From Sediminicola sp047612485 (GTDB taxonomy: Bacteria; Bacteroidota; Bacteroidia; Flavobacteriales; Flavobacteriaceae), in assembly GCA_047612485.1 (NCBI GenBank), contig JBLGAT010000006.1, forward strand, positions 4,586 to 68,585: a stretch of DNA of 64,000 nucleotides, written 5' to 3'. The notes beneath the pieces were generated by a model that saw only the letters and a list, made by a program, of their open reading frames with translations, was not told the origin of the DNA and ran no database searches. Shown in pieces: positions 35,972 to 45,442 of this stretch. How positions within the stretch are numbered: the stretch's first letter is position 1; each line of letters opens with the position of its first letter. The position numbers were made by a program, and so were the translations under genes.

Positions 35972-36304
35972 ATGGGCCTAAAAGAACTGAAAAAGAAAAA
36001 ATGGTTTGGTATCGCGACCAATATGTATATGTTGGTGCTCACCGCATTTTTGATTTGGATGATCTTTTTTGATACCAATTCCCTCTTTATCCATTGGGAA
36101 CTAAAAAAGGAAATTAAAAAATTGGAGAAGCAAAAGGAATTCTTGCAGGAAGAGATCGAAAATGACAAAGAGACGATAGAAAAGCTATCCGACAAAAAGG
36201 AACTTGAAAAATTTGCCCGGGAGAAATATTACCTCAAGAAAAAGAACGAGGATATATATTTGATAGAATACGAGGACAGCCTAAAAAACAAAAAAGATGA
36301 GTAA
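35972..36304 (+). CDS. FtsB/DivIC-family septum formation initiator
   Basis: A 110-residue bitopic membrane protein. A short cytoplasmic N-terminus (MGLKELKKKKWFG) precedes one membrane helix at about 14-33, then a periplasmic coiled coil (LKKEIKKLEKQKEFLQEEIENDKETIEKL rich in E/K/L heptads, about 42-75) and the conserved tail ELEKFAREKYYLKKKNEDIYLI. This is the layout of FtsB/DivIC, which form the FtsQLB divisome subcomplex. It overlaps mutA by 8 bases. Confidence 0.88.
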   Translation: MGLKELKKKKWFGIATNMYMLVLTAFLIWMIFFDTNSLFIHWELKKEIKKLEKQKEFLQEEIENDKETIEKLSDKKELEKFAREKYYLKKKNEDIYLIEYEDSLKNKKDE

Positions 36305-37688
36305 ACCCAAACTTTTTAACGAATTTCAAGAAGTTTCCTCCAAAGCCTGGAAACAACAAATACAGTTCGACTTAAAAGGGGCGGATTATAATGATACCTT
36401 GATCTGGGAATCGCCAGAAGGCATTAAAGTCAAGCCTTTTTACCATTCGGATGAAAATGGGGAACGTATCTTGTTCCCCCAACCTTTGGGAACATCTTGG
36501 AAAATTACCCAGCATATTTATGCCAAGAATGCAACTATGGCCAATGCCAAAGCCTTGGAAGCCTTAAAAAAAGGGGCCGAGAGTTTACTTTTTACTGTTG
36601 CTTCTGAGGAGATTAAAATAGAACGACTTTTAAAGGATATCCCCCTTGAAGCTACTGTCATCCACTTTGATTTTCAGTTTATATCGGATACTTATATTCA
36701 GAAACTCTTTGATTTTGTAGGCAATAAAACACATCGCATCCATTTAAATATCGATATTATTGGCCATTTGGCCAAAAGTGGAAACTGGTACCATAACCTT
36801 AATAAGGACCATGAGATCTTGGAAAAAGTTTTTACCCTGGACCACGCCAGTAACTTCAATAATATCCTTTCTGTAGATGCCAGTTTGTATCAAAATGCCG
36901 GTGCAAATATGGTACAACAATTGGCCTATGCCCTATCCCATGCCAATGAGTATTTAAATCATTTTGCAAAGGACGCTTCCAACACTAAAATTCAGGGCAT
37001 CACTTTTAAAATGGCCGTGGGCACCAATTATTTCTTTGAAATAGCAAAACTTAGGGCGATGCGCCTATTATGGAAAACCTTGGCCAGCGAATACATTTTG
37101 GATATGGAATGCCACATTCTGGCCCTGCCCACCAAACGGAACAAAACACTTTATGATTACAACGTAAACATGCTCAGGACCACTACGGAATGTATGTCGG
37201 CCATCGTTGGTGGAGCAGATGCCATCTGTAATATACCCTACGATGCCCTGTACCATAAAAGCAATGAATTTGGGGAACGTATAGCACGGAACCAATTGCT
37301 GATCCTAAAGCATGAAAGCTATTTTGACAAGGTCAGCAATCCGGCTGACGGCGCCTATTATATAGAAAGCCTAACCACCCAATTAGCAGAAAAAGCCTTG
37401 GACCTCTTTAAAATCTTGGAAGCAGGGGGTGGATTTTTAAAGCAACTGAAAGAACATACCATCCAGAAAAAAATCAAGGAGAGCGCCCAAAAAGAACAGG
37501 AATTGTTCAATACCCATAAAGAGGTATTGGTAGGGACCAATAAATACATCAATAAGGAGGATAAAATGAAGGAGGAGATGGAGATTTTTCCTTTTGTAAA
37601 GACCGATGCCAGAAAAACACTGTTGGAGCCCATTATTGAAAAACGCTTATCCGAAGCCCTGGAACAAAAAAGATTGAACGATGAGTAG
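36297..37688 (+). CDS. mutA: Methylmalonyl-CoA mutase small (beta) subunit
   Basis: Non-catalytic partner of the B12-dependent mutase interconverting methylmalonyl-CoA and succinyl-CoA. The 463-residue chain shows the TIM-barrel half of the family: SSKAWKQQIQFDLKGADYNDTLIWESPEGI near the N-terminus, then KIQGITFKMAVGTNYFFEIAKLRAMRLLW, DYNVNMLRTTTECMSAIVGGADAICNIPYD and NPADGAYYIESLT. It lacks the B12-binding DxHxxG of the large subunit. It overlaps mutB by 8 bases (ATG inside its end). Confidence 0.93.
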   Translation: MSKPKLFNEFQEVSSKAWKQQIQFDLKGADYNDTLIWESPEGIKVKPFYHSDENGERILFPQPLGTSWKITQHIYAKNATMANAKALEALKKGAESLLFTVASEEIKIERLLKDIPLEATVIHFDFQFISDTYIQKLFDFVGNKTHRIHLNIDIIGHLAKSGNWYHNLNKDHEILEKVFTLDHASNFNNILSVDASLYQNAGANMVQQLAYALSHANEYLNHFAKDASNTKIQGITFKMAVGTNYFFEIAKLRAMRLLWKTLASEYILDMECHILALPTKRNKTLYDYNVNMLRTTTECMSAIVGGADAICNIPYDALYHKSNEFGERIARNQLLILKHESYFDKVSNPADGAYYIESLTTQLAEKALDLFKILEAGGGFLKQLKEHTIQKKIKESAQKEQELFNTHKEVLVGTNKYINKEDKMKEEMEIFPFVKTDARKTLLEPIIEKRLSEALEQKRLNDE

Positions 37689-39825
37689 AAAAGACCTGCA
37701 ACACCTAAAACTAAAAGAGGCTGAAGTTTCGGGTACCGAAGCTTCAGTTTCCAAAACAAAGAGGAAAGTCAATTCAGATACCCCCATCTATATTAAAGAG
37801 GACGTATCAGATTTGGAGCACCTTAATTTTGTGGCAGGGATCGCTCCCAACCTACGTGGCCCCTACTCTACTATGTATGTAAGAAGACCATGGACGATTA
37901 GGCAATATGCTGGTTTCTCCACAGCAGAGGAAAGCAACGCCTTTTACAGACGTAACTTGGCCGCAGGACAAAAAGGGCTTTCCGTAGCCTTTGACTTACC
38001 CACACACCGTGGATACGACAGTGATCATGAGCGCGTAGTGGGAGATGTGGGCAAGGCCGGAGTTGCCATTGATTCTGTAGAGGACATGAAAATTCTCTTC
38101 GATTCCATTCCCTTGGGTGAAATGTCGGTTTCTATGACCATGAACGGGGCGGTATTGCCCATTATGGCCTTTTATATTGTTGCAGCTGAAGAACAGGGAG
38201 TATTGCCAAAACAACTGGCAGGGACCATACAGAACGATATTCTTAAAGAATTTATGGTGCGGAACACCTATATCTACCCTCCGGCACCTTCCATGCAGAT
38301 CATTTCAGATATTTTTGAATATACAAGCAAGCACATGCCAAAATTCAATAGTATCAGTATCTCCGGCTATCATATGCAGGAAGCTGGGGCAACCCCGGAA
38401 ATAGAATTGGCATATACCTTGGCAGATGGTCTGGAATATATTAGGACCGGACTAAAATCTGGCTTGGAAATCGATCAGTTCGCTCCCCGACTATCCTTCT
38501 TTTGGGGTATAGGAATGGACCATTTTATGGAAATAGCCAAAATGAGGGCGGGCCGTATGCTTTGGGCTAAATTGGTCCAAAAGTTCGATCCCAAAAGTCA
38601 AAAATCCCTAGCGCTAAGGACACATTCACAAACCAGTGGCTGGAGTCTTACTGCCCAGGACCCTTTCAACAATGTGGCTAGAACCACTATTGAAGCCGCA
38701 GCAGCGGCCTTTGGAGGCACACAGAGTCTACATACCAACGCCCTGGACGAAGCCATCGCCCTTCCTACCGATTTCTCGGCACGGATTGCGAGGAATACCC
38801 AACTCTTTTTACAGGACGAAACCAAGATCACCAAAACCGTAGATCCTTGGGCCGGAAGTTATTATGTGGAATACCTGACCGATGAGATTGCCCAAAAAGC
38901 TTGGAAACTGATTGACGAGGTAGAGGAATTAGGAGGGATGACCAAGGCGATTGAGGCCGGAATTCCTAAAATGCGTATTGAACAGGCCGCCGCAAAAAAG
39001 CAGGCCCGTATAGATAGCAACCAGGATATAATTGTAGGTATCAATAAGTACCAATTGGAAGAAGAGGATACCCTTATGATTTTGGAAGTGGACAATGAGC
39101 AGGTACGCAAACAGCAGCTGGAGCGTTTGGCACAAACCAAGGAAAACAGAAATACAGTTACCGTAGAAGCTGCCTTGAATAAATTGACCGAAGCCGCTAA
39201 ACAAAAACAAACAGCTGACGGATCTGCAACTAAAGAGAATTTACTAGCTTTAGCGGTGGAAGCAGCAAGGGCGAGAGCTACCCTAGGGGAGATAAGTGAC
39301 GCCATGGAAGTTGCTTTTGGACGGTACAAGGCTAAAATTCAATCATTTACAGGAGTGTATTCCAAAGAAATAAAAAACGACGAGAGTTTTAAAAAGGCCA
39401 GAGAGATGGCCAACCAATTTGCAGAGACCGAAGGCCGTAGGCCGCGGATCATGATCGCAAAGATGGGTCAGGACGGACATGACAGGGGAGCCAAAGTAGT
39501 GGCAACAGGGTATGCCGACCTAGGCTTTGATGTGGATATAGGTCCCTTGTTCCAAACACCTCAAGAGGCTGCCAAACAGGCCGTTGAAAACGATGTGCAT
39601 GTGGTAGGGGTTTCCTCTTTGGCGGCAGGCCATAAAACTTTGGTGCCCCAGATTATTGAAGAACTCAAGAAACATGGTCGGGAAGATATCATGGTCATCG
39701 TAGGTGGAGTGGTTCCAAAACAGGACTATGACTATCTTTTCAAGGCTGGAGCAGTGGCCATTTTTGGGCCCGGCACCAAAATTAGTGAAACAGCCATCCA
39801 AATATTGGACATCCTAATGGACTGA
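37681..39825 (+). CDS. mutB: Methylmalonyl-CoA mutase large (alpha) subunit
   Basis: Catalytic, adenosylcobalamin-dependent subunit of 714 residues. The barrel domain contains VRRPWTIRQYAGFSTAEESN (with the substrate-contacting YAGFSTAEESN), DLPTHRGYDSD, SISGYHMQEAGATPEIELAY and RTHSQTSGWSLTAQDP. The C-terminal Rossmann-like B12 domain has AKMGQDGHDRGAKVVATGYAD near 593-613 with the DxHxxG lower-axial His, and IIVGGVVPKQDY-type strands. It links propionyl-CoA from odd-chain or branched-chain catabolism to the TCA cycle, which fits the acyl-CoA catabolic emphasis of the first third of the window. Confidence 0.97.
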   Translation: MSRKDLQHLKLKEAEVSGTEASVSKTKRKVNSDTPIYIKEDVSDLEHLNFVAGIAPNLRGPYSTMYVRRPWTIRQYAGFSTAEESNAFYRRNLAAGQKGLSVAFDLPTHRGYDSDHERVVGDVGKAGVAIDSVEDMKILFDSIPLGEMSVSMTMNGAVLPIMAFYIVAAEEQGVLPKQLAGTIQNDILKEFMVRNTYIYPPAPSMQIISDIFEYTSKHMPKFNSISISGYHMQEAGATPEIELAYTLADGLEYIRTGLKSGLEIDQFAPRLSFFWGIGMDHFMEIAKMRAGRMLWAKLVQKFDPKSQKSLALRTHSQTSGWSLTAQDPFNNVARTTIEAAAAAFGGTQSLHTNALDEAIALPTDFSARIARNTQLFLQDETKITKTVDPWAGSYYVEYLTDEIAQKAWKLIDEVEELGGMTKAIEAGIPKMRIEQAAAKKQARIDSNQDIIVGINKYQLEEEDTLMILEVDNEQVRKQQLERLAQTKENRNTVTVEAALNKLTEAAKQKQTADGSATKENLLALAVEAARARATLGEISDAMEVAFGRYKAKIQSFTGVYSKEIKNDESFKKAREMANQFAETEGRRPRIMIAKMGQDGHDRGAKVVATGYADLGFDVDIGPLFQTPQEAAKQAVENDVHVVGVSSLAAGHKTLVPQIIEELKKHGREDIMVIVGGVVPKQDYDYLFKAGAVAIFGPGTKISETAIQILDILMD

Positions 39826-39968
39826 CCTCTTGCATTAAAGATTCCTGATCCGTGAATTCCCTTATGTTTAAGATCTTTTTAGGACTTAATAGGTTGTTAT
39901 TCACCGTCTGTTAACAAAATACATTTTTTAGCGTTATAAATAATCGTATTTTTAGCCCCTAACTTACT

Positions 39969-40748
39969 ATGATAATGGGCAAGATAATTGCTATAGCAAA
40001 TCAAAAAGGTGGGGTTGGGAAAACCACCACTTCAGTGAACCTAGCTGCCTCCTTAGGTGTATTGGAAATGAAAGTATTGTTGATAGATGCAGATCCCCAA
40101 GCCAATGCCACTTCTGGTCTAGGAATAAACGTGGATAATGTGGAAATGGGAACGTACCAACTTCTGGAGCATTCCAAAACAGCTTTGGAAACGATTATTA
40201 CAACATCCTCCCCAAATGTGGATCTTATTCCCTCACATATCGACCTTGTAGCCATTGAAATTGAATTAGTGGACAAAGAGAAAAGGGAATATATGTTGAA
40301 GCAGGCCCTAGAAGGGTTAAAGGAAAAATATGATTATATTTTGATCGATTGCGCTCCTTCTTTGGGATTGTTGACATTGAATGCATTGACAGCGGCAGAC
40401 TCCGTCATAATTCCTATTCAATGTGAATATTTTGCTTTGGAAGGTTTGGGCAAATTGTTGAACACCATTAAAAGTGTTCAAAAAATACATAATCCTGATC
40501 TTGATATCGAAGGATTATTGCTTACCATGTTCGATTCACGTCTACGCCTGTCCAATCAGGTGGTAGAAGAAGTGAACAAACATTTTTCTGAAATGGTTTT
40601 TGATACCATCATCCAAAGAAACGTTAGATTAAGTGAAGCTCCAAGTTATGGGGAAAGCATCATTAAATATGATGCCTCAAGTAAGGGAGCGGCCAATTAT
40701 TTGAATTTGGCCAATGAAGTAATGAAAAAAAACAAGGAGATAGTTTAA
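39969..40748 (+). CDS. parA: ParA/Soj-family ATPase
   Basis: Chromosome-partitioning ATPase of 259 residues. The deviant Walker A KGGVGKTT is near 14-21, Walker A' and B regions are LLIDADPQANATSGLGI and YDYILIDCAPSLGLLTLNAL, and VVEEVNKHF...RNVRLSEAPSYGESI closes the domain. The ATG at 39975 (MGKIIAIANQKGG) is an equally plausible start, 6 bases in. It is followed after 1 base by parB. Nucleoid-associated ParA works with ParB-parS to move origins; I see no dnaA here. Confidence 0.96.
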   Translation: MIMGKIIAIANQKGGVGKTTTSVNLAASLGVLEMKVLLIDADPQANATSGLGINVDNVEMGTYQLLEHSKTALETIITTSSPNVDLIPSHIDLVAIEIELVDKEKREYMLKQALEGLKEKYDYILIDCAPSLGLLTLNALTAADSVIIPIQCEYFALEGLGKLLNTIKSVQKIHNPDLDIEGLLLTMFDSRLRLSNQVVEEVNKHFSEMVFDTIIQRNVRLSEAPSYGESIIKYDASSKGAANYLNLANEVMKKNKEIV

Positions 40749-40749
40749 T

Positions 40750-41655
40750 ATGGCGAAAGCAGTAAAAAAACAAGCTTTAGGAAGAGGATTGTCCGCACTT
40801 TTGAAAGATCCAGATAACGATATCAAATCAGCATCGGACAAAAATGCAGATAAAGTTGTAGGGAATATTGTAGAATTGGAGCTTTCGGCCATTGAAATGA
40901 ACCCATTTCAGCCGAGATCCAACTTTAATGATGAAGCCCTTCAGGAATTGGCTACTTCTATTCGGGAACTGGGTGTCATACAACCTATTACCGTAAGGAA
41001 GCTCGACTTCAATAAATATCAATTAGTATCAGGAGAAAGAAGATTTAGGGCCTCCAAGCTCATTGGTCTGGAATCTGTTCCTGCCTATATCCGAATTGCC
41101 AATGACCAAGAATCCTTGGAAATGGCCTTGGTGGAAAATATACAGCGACAGGACCTCGATCCCATTGAAATTGCTTTGTCCTACCAACGTCTGATTGACG
41201 AGATTCAGTTGACACAAGAGAAATTAAGTGATCGGGTCGGCAAAAAACGCTCCACCATCACTAATTATTTACGTCTTTTACGATTAGATCCCATTATCCA
41301 AACCGGCATCCGTGACGGCTTTGTTAGTATGGGACATGGCAGAACCCTGGTAAACGTTGAAAAAAGAGAGGATCAAATTGCCCTATATGAGAAAATAGTT
41401 GGACAGAACCTATCTGTAAGGGATACTGAAAAAGCCGTTAAGGCCTATCAAGATGCCTTGGAAAATCCGGAAAAAGCGGTGAAAAAGGTTGCAAAAATCC
41501 CTGATTTCATCAAAAAGGATGCTCCAAGATTTAGCGACTACCTCGCCGTAAAAGTAGATGTGAAAGCTTCTGAAAAAGGGAATGGCAAAATAACCATCCC
41601 ATTTAGTTCCGAAGAAGAATTTCAGCGTATAAAAAAACTGATCACAGGTGAATAG
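40750..41655 (+). CDS. parB: ParB/Spo0J-family partition protein
   Basis: CTPase and parS-binding protein of 301 residues. The N-terminus KKQALGRGLSALL is the ParA-stimulating peptide. IEMNPFQPR, LGVIQPITVRK and the CTP-binding GERRFRASKLIGL plus ALVENIQRQDLDPIEIALSY form the ParB box. The HTH is around RVGKKRSTITNYLRLLRL, and ISMGHGRTL-type sequence follows. No parS palindrome is visible nearby. Overlaps the following DUF5683 gene by 8 bases. Confidence 0.96.
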   Translation: MAKAVKKQALGRGLSALLKDPDNDIKSASDKNADKVVGNIVELELSAIEMNPFQPRSNFNDEALQELATSIRELGVIQPITVRKLDFNKYQLVSGERRFRASKLIGLESVPAYIRIANDQESLEMALVENIQRQDLDPIEIALSYQRLIDEIQLTQEKLSDRVGKKRSTITNYLRLLRLDPIIQTGIRDGFVSMGHGRTLVNVEKREDQIALYEKIVGQNLSVRDTEKAVKAYQDALENPEKAVKKVAKIPDFIKKDAPRFSDYLAVKVDVKASEKGNGKITIPFSSEEEFQRIKKLITGE

Positions 41656-42295
41656 ATCACTTTGCTCCTTACTGATTTTTTTTCTTTTAATTCTTTCCTC
41701 CTCAGCACAAGAAAAACTAAAGGATACCACCGCAGTAGATTCTGTAAAAACGGATCTTACTAAAAAAGGCGTTGTGGTCAAGGATGTGATTTTAGAGAAA
41801 AGAGAGGAAATAAACCCTTTGGCACCAAGTAAGGCTGCCTTTTTTTCCGCCATTCTACCGGGATTGGGCCAAATCTACAACAAACGTTATTGGAAAGTTC
41901 CCCTTGTATATGCAGCAATTGGCACAGGAGTGTATGTCTATGTGGTCAATGATGATTTTTATGACCGCTTTAGAACTGCATTTAAAAGAAGAAAGGCGGG
42001 TTTCATTGATGACGAGTTTTACGATATCAACAATAGTGGGGTGGTTCTCGGAAATCCCGATCTCTCTGATGTAGCGTTGCAAGATGCCCAAGAGCGGTAT
42101 CAGCGGGATAGGGATCTAGCCTTGGTAGTAACAATTGGTCTATATGCCCTTAATATTATAGATGCCAATGTGGATGCACATTTACGACAATTTAACGTAG
42201 ACGACAACCTGAGCATGGACTTTAAACCTTACTTGGAATACAACCCAATTAACGCCAATCCCAATTACGGAATGGCATTAACCATAAAATTCTAG
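41648..42295 (+). CDS. DUF5683-family membrane protein
   Basis: A 215-residue protein with an N-terminal signal peptide (SLCSLLIFFLLILSSSAQ) and a charged linker, followed by KAAFFSAILPGLGQIYNKRYWKVPLVYAAIGTG. The PGLGQIYN block resembles the short TM2-like glycine-rich motif common to DUF5683 proteins. A second membrane segment is near DLALVVTIGLYALNIIDANV. The function is unknown to me; the conserved position between parB and dapB in relatives is from memory. It is translationally coupled to parB. Confidence 0.8.
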   Translation: MNRSLCSLLIFFLLILSSSAQEKLKDTTAVDSVKTDLTKKGVVVKDVILEKREEINPLAPSKAAFFSAILPGLGQIYNKRYWKVPLVYAAIGTGVYVYVVNDDFYDRFRTAFKRRKAGFIDDEFYDINNSGVVLGNPDLSDVALQDAQERYQRDRDLALVVTIGLYALNIIDANVDAHLRQFNVDDNLSMDFKPYLEYNPINANPNYGMALTIKF

Positions 42296-42298
42296 CGC

Positions 42299-43000
42299 AT
42301 GAAAATTGCATTGTTTGGATACGGTAAAATGGGTAAGATGATAGAACAGACCGCTATCACTCGCACCCACACCATTGTAGCCAAAGTAGATGTGGACACC
42401 CAAGAAATTGATTTTTCCAATATCGATGTGGCCATAGATTTCAGTCAACCAGACGCGGCTTTTGACAATATTAAAAAATGCATGGCACACAACGTTCCCG
42501 TTATTTCAGGAACCACAGGATGGTTGAAAGATTATGCTAATGCCGTGGCATTTTGTAATGAACATAAGGGAGCATTTATTTACGCTTCCAACTATAGTCT
42601 AGGGGTCAATATTTTTTTTGAGCTGAACGAATATTTGGCCAAAATGATGAAGTCCTTGGACCAATACAAGGTATCCATGGAAGAAATACACCACACCCAA
42701 AAGCTGGATGCCCCGAGTGGCACGGCCATCACCTTGGCGGAAGGCATCATAAAGAACACAGATTATAAAGGATGGGAACTGGAGAAAGCAACAAATGCCA
42801 ATATTCCTATTGTTGCCAAACGGATCAATGATGTTCCGGGAACACATTCCATCAATTATGAAAGTCCCGTGGATAGCCTTGAGATTAAACATACGGCATA
42901 TAATCGGGAAGGTTTTGCGCTTGGAGCAGTCGTAGCAGCGGAATGGATTGTAGGCAAAACAGGGATTTTCACCATGAAGGATGTGTTAAACCTAGGTTAA
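42299..43000 (+). CDS. dapB: 4-hydroxy-tetrahydrodipicolinate reductase
   Basis: Lysine/diaminopimelate pathway reductase using NAD(P)H. The Rossmann start KIALFGYGKMGKMIEQ is at 2-17. The catalytic motif is EEIHHTQKLDAPSGTAITLAEG with the His pair and Lys. VISGTTGW and YASNYSLGVNIFFELN are the usual flanks. The 233 residues are slightly shorter than enterobacterial DapB (273), which is normal for this phylum. It begins 3 bases after the DUF5683 gene. Confidence 0.95.
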   Translation: MKIALFGYGKMGKMIEQTAITRTHTIVAKVDVDTQEIDFSNIDVAIDFSQPDAAFDNIKKCMAHNVPVISGTTGWLKDYANAVAFCNEHKGAFIYASNYSLGVNIFFELNEYLAKMMKSLDQYKVSMEEIHHTQKLDAPSGTAITLAEGIIKNTDYKGWELEKATNANIPIVAKRINDVPGTHSINYESPVDSLEIKHTAYNREGFALGAVVAAEWIVGKTGIFTMKDVLNLG

Positions 43001-43048
43001 GAAACGTAACAATAGGACACCTTCCGGTACTTAGTTATAGACAATATC

Positions 43049-43064
43049 TTTTGGGTACCCAAAA
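43049..43064. promoter_or_regulatory. Perfect 16-base palindrome upstream of lepB
   Basis: TTTTGGGTACCCAAAA, lying 33 bases before the lepB ATG and 48 after the dapB stop. It has no loop, so a dimeric DNA-binding site is as plausible as a terminator stem. Confidence 0.5.
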
Positions 43065-43097
43065 AAATATTTTTAAGTTCACCAATAACAATATCGT

Positions 43098-44789
43098 ATG
43101 AACGGCACACAATGGATTCTTTTTATTTTGATCATACAGGTCATCCATTTTTTAGGAACATGGAAATTATATGTAAAAGCTGGTAGAAAAGCATGGGAGG
43201 CCGCTATTCCAATTTATAATGCAATTGTATTGATGCAAATCATCAACCGACCGAAATGGTGGGTATTCCTACTCTTTATTCCGGTCATCAACCTGCTTAT
43301 GTTTCCCGTAATTTGGGTGGAGACCATTCGAAGTTTTGGAAAAAACTCCCTATTGGACACTTGGCTGGTTATTTTAACCCTAGGTTTTTATATCTATTAT
43401 GTAAGTTATACCCAAGATGTCAAATATGTTGAAAATCGTAGCAGACACCCTAAAACAGCCTTAGGGGAATGGGTAAGTTCCATAGTATTTGCAATTGTTG
43501 CGGCTACCTTGGTACATACCTATTTTATCCAGCCTTATGTTATCCCTACAGGATCTTTGGAAAAAACATTACTTATTGGTGATTTCCTTTTTGTGAGCAA
43601 GTTTCATTATGGTGCCAGAACCCCTATGACAACAATTGCGGCCCCAATGGTCCACGATACCCTGCCTATCCTCAAAACGAAATCCTATTTGAGCAAACCC
43701 CAACTCCCCTATTTTAGGATTCCCGGTTTTGAAAAAGTAGAACGAAATGATATTGTGGTGTTCAGTTGGCCAGCGGACACTGTGCGGCAGTTCTTTAAAA
43801 AGGAAAAAGGGGTCAAAAAACCAATAGACAAGAAGTCGAACTACGTTAAAAGATGTGTGGGAATCCCAGGGGATAGCCTTTCTATTGTAAATGGAGACGT
43901 GTATATCAATGGTGAAAAATTAGCCCTGTCCGATAGGGCTAAGCCCATGTTCCTTCATGTGGTTACCACCAAAGGACAAATAGGCAACACCGCTATTAAC
44001 TTATTAGGCCGTAATAATTTTGGGGGTAATGTGATAAAAGTCCCAAACGAAGTTTTGACCCAAGATAAGGTTGCAGAAGTTATAGACCAAAAGACCACCT
44101 TGGAGGAATTTGAAAAGGATTCCTTATACACCTATTATACAGGTAATATTTTTGATGGCAAAGTAGTATCATTCCTAAAGGCTACGTCTGTAAATTCCAA
44201 AGCCCTCTTCAACATGACAGAGGAAGAAGCTAAGAATGACATCGGAAAAGCGGACATCGTCAACATTGAGAAATTCAGCTTTAAAAGGCCTGAAACCGCT
44301 ATTTTCCCTCAAAGCGGACAATATTCGGGTACCCAGGATAATTTTGGACCTATTTATCTTCCAGAAGCAGGAAAGACAATTGCTCTAAATGTAAAAGTCC
44401 TTCCCCTTTATAAGAAAATAATAAGAGAATACGAGGGGAATACCCTTTCTGTCTCTGGAAATCAAATAAGCATCAATGGGCAGGTAACGGACTCCTATAC
44501 CTTCAAGCAGGGTTATTATTGGATGATGGGAGACAATCGTCATAAATCTGAAGACAGTAGGTTTTGGGGCTTTGTTCCAGAAAACCATATTGTGGGTAAA
44601 CCGGTATTTATATGGATGAGTATTGATGGGATCAATGAGGGAGTAAGCAATTGGAAAGTTCGCTGGGACCGTGTTTTCACCACAGTGGGTGGAGATGGGG
44701 AACCCCAATCTTATTTCAGGTACTTTCTAATAGCCCTTGCCGGTTGGTTCGTGTTTGATTATTTTAGAAAAAAGAAGAAAAAGAAATAA
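43098..44789 (+). CDS. lepB: Signal peptidase I, long Bacteroidota form
   Basis: Cleaves signal peptides at the outer face of the inner membrane. At 563 residues it is much longer than E. coli LepB (324). Three or four hydrophobic segments occupy residues 1-115, a further membrane anchor leads into YFIQPYVIPTGSLEKTLLIGDFLFVSKFHYG with the catalytic Ser, and KSNYVKRCVGIPGDSLSI carries the catalytic Lys. A large insertion (about 270-430) separates these from the MMGDNRHKSEDSRFWGFVP box E near 475. A final hydrophobic stretch precedes the KKKKKK tail. The insertion is characteristic for the phylum as I recall. Confidence 0.95.
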   Translation: MNGTQWILFILIIQVIHFLGTWKLYVKAGRKAWEAAIPIYNAIVLMQIINRPKWWVFLLFIPVINLLMFPVIWVETIRSFGKNSLLDTWLVILTLGFYIYYVSYTQDVKYVENRSRHPKTALGEWVSSIVFAIVAATLVHTYFIQPYVIPTGSLEKTLLIGDFLFVSKFHYGARTPMTTIAAPMVHDTLPILKTKSYLSKPQLPYFRIPGFEKVERNDIVVFSWPADTVRQFFKKEKGVKKPIDKKSNYVKRCVGIPGDSLSIVNGDVYINGEKLALSDRAKPMFLHVVTTKGQIGNTAINLLGRNNFGGNVIKVPNEVLTQDKVAEVIDQKTTLEEFEKDSLYTYYTGNIFDGKVVSFLKATSVNSKALFNMTEEEAKNDIGKADIVNIEKFSFKRPETAIFPQSGQYSGTQDNFGPIYLPEAGKTIALNVKVLPLYKKIIREYEGNTLSVSGNQISINGQVTDSYTFKQGYYWMMGDNRHKSEDSRFWGFVPENHIVGKPVFIWMSIDGINEGVSNWKVRWDRVFTTVGGDGEPQSYFRYFLIALAGWFVFDYFRKKKKKK

Positions 44790-44809
44790 TCTATTTTATT
44801 AAACCAAGA

Positions 44810-45442
44810 ATGAAGCTACTCCTACATCCCGGATATTTTTTGAATATTGCCAATTTTGTGGCCATAGCCAAAAATGATATCTGTTGGGAGACTTCTGGCA
44901 ATTATCAAAAACAGACCTATAGGAACCGATGTTATATAGCCACTGATATCGGAAGACATCCAATGAATATCCCCATACAGCATGTAGGCGGCAAGAATGG
45001 CAGGCAAAGTTACAAAGATGTAAAAGTGGATAATTTCTACCATTGGCAACGCCAACATTGGCGTACCCTGGAAACGGCATACAGGACCTCTCCCTTTTTT
45101 GAGTTCTATGAGGATGACCTTGTGTCGCTATTTAATACCGAGCACAGCTATTTATTGGATTTTAATTTGAAGTCCATTGAAGCTATCTGCTGTTGTCTTC
45201 AGATCCCAATGCCGGAAGAAAGCACCTCCGAATTTGAGAAAGAACCAATGGATTTTGTAGATGCACGCATCCTGATCAATGCCAAAGTGAATCCGCCCCT
45301 AGTTCAAAAACCATATGTTCAGGTTTTCGATGACCGCAATCCATTTATTGACAACCTCAGTATTTTGGATCTTTTGTTCAACGAAGGTACCAACGCCCTA
45401 TCCTATCTTAAAGAACACCAATTAGACCTAAAGGATGCTTAG
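44810..45442 (+). CDS. WbqC-family protein
   Basis: A 210-residue soluble protein of the WbqC-like family, named for an O-antigen locus member; no enzyme activity has been established that I know of. The pattern includes HPGYFLNIANFVAIAK near the N-terminus, SYKDVKVDNFYHWQRQHWRTLETAYRTSPFFEFYEDDL near 63-100, and a C-terminal DNLSILDLLFNEGTNAL. It starts 20 bases after lepB and overlaps the next gene by 8 bases, so it is in the same operon. Confidence 0.85.
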   Translation: MKLLLHPGYFLNIANFVAIAKNDICWETSGNYQKQTYRNRCYIATDIGRHPMNIPIQHVGGKNGRQSYKDVKVDNFYHWQRQHWRTLETAYRTSPFFEFYEDDLVSLFNTEHSYLLDFNLKSIEAICCCLQIPMPEESTSEFEKEPMDFVDARILINAKVNPPLVQKPYVQVFDDRNPFIDNLSILDLLFNEGTNALSYLKEHQLDLKDA

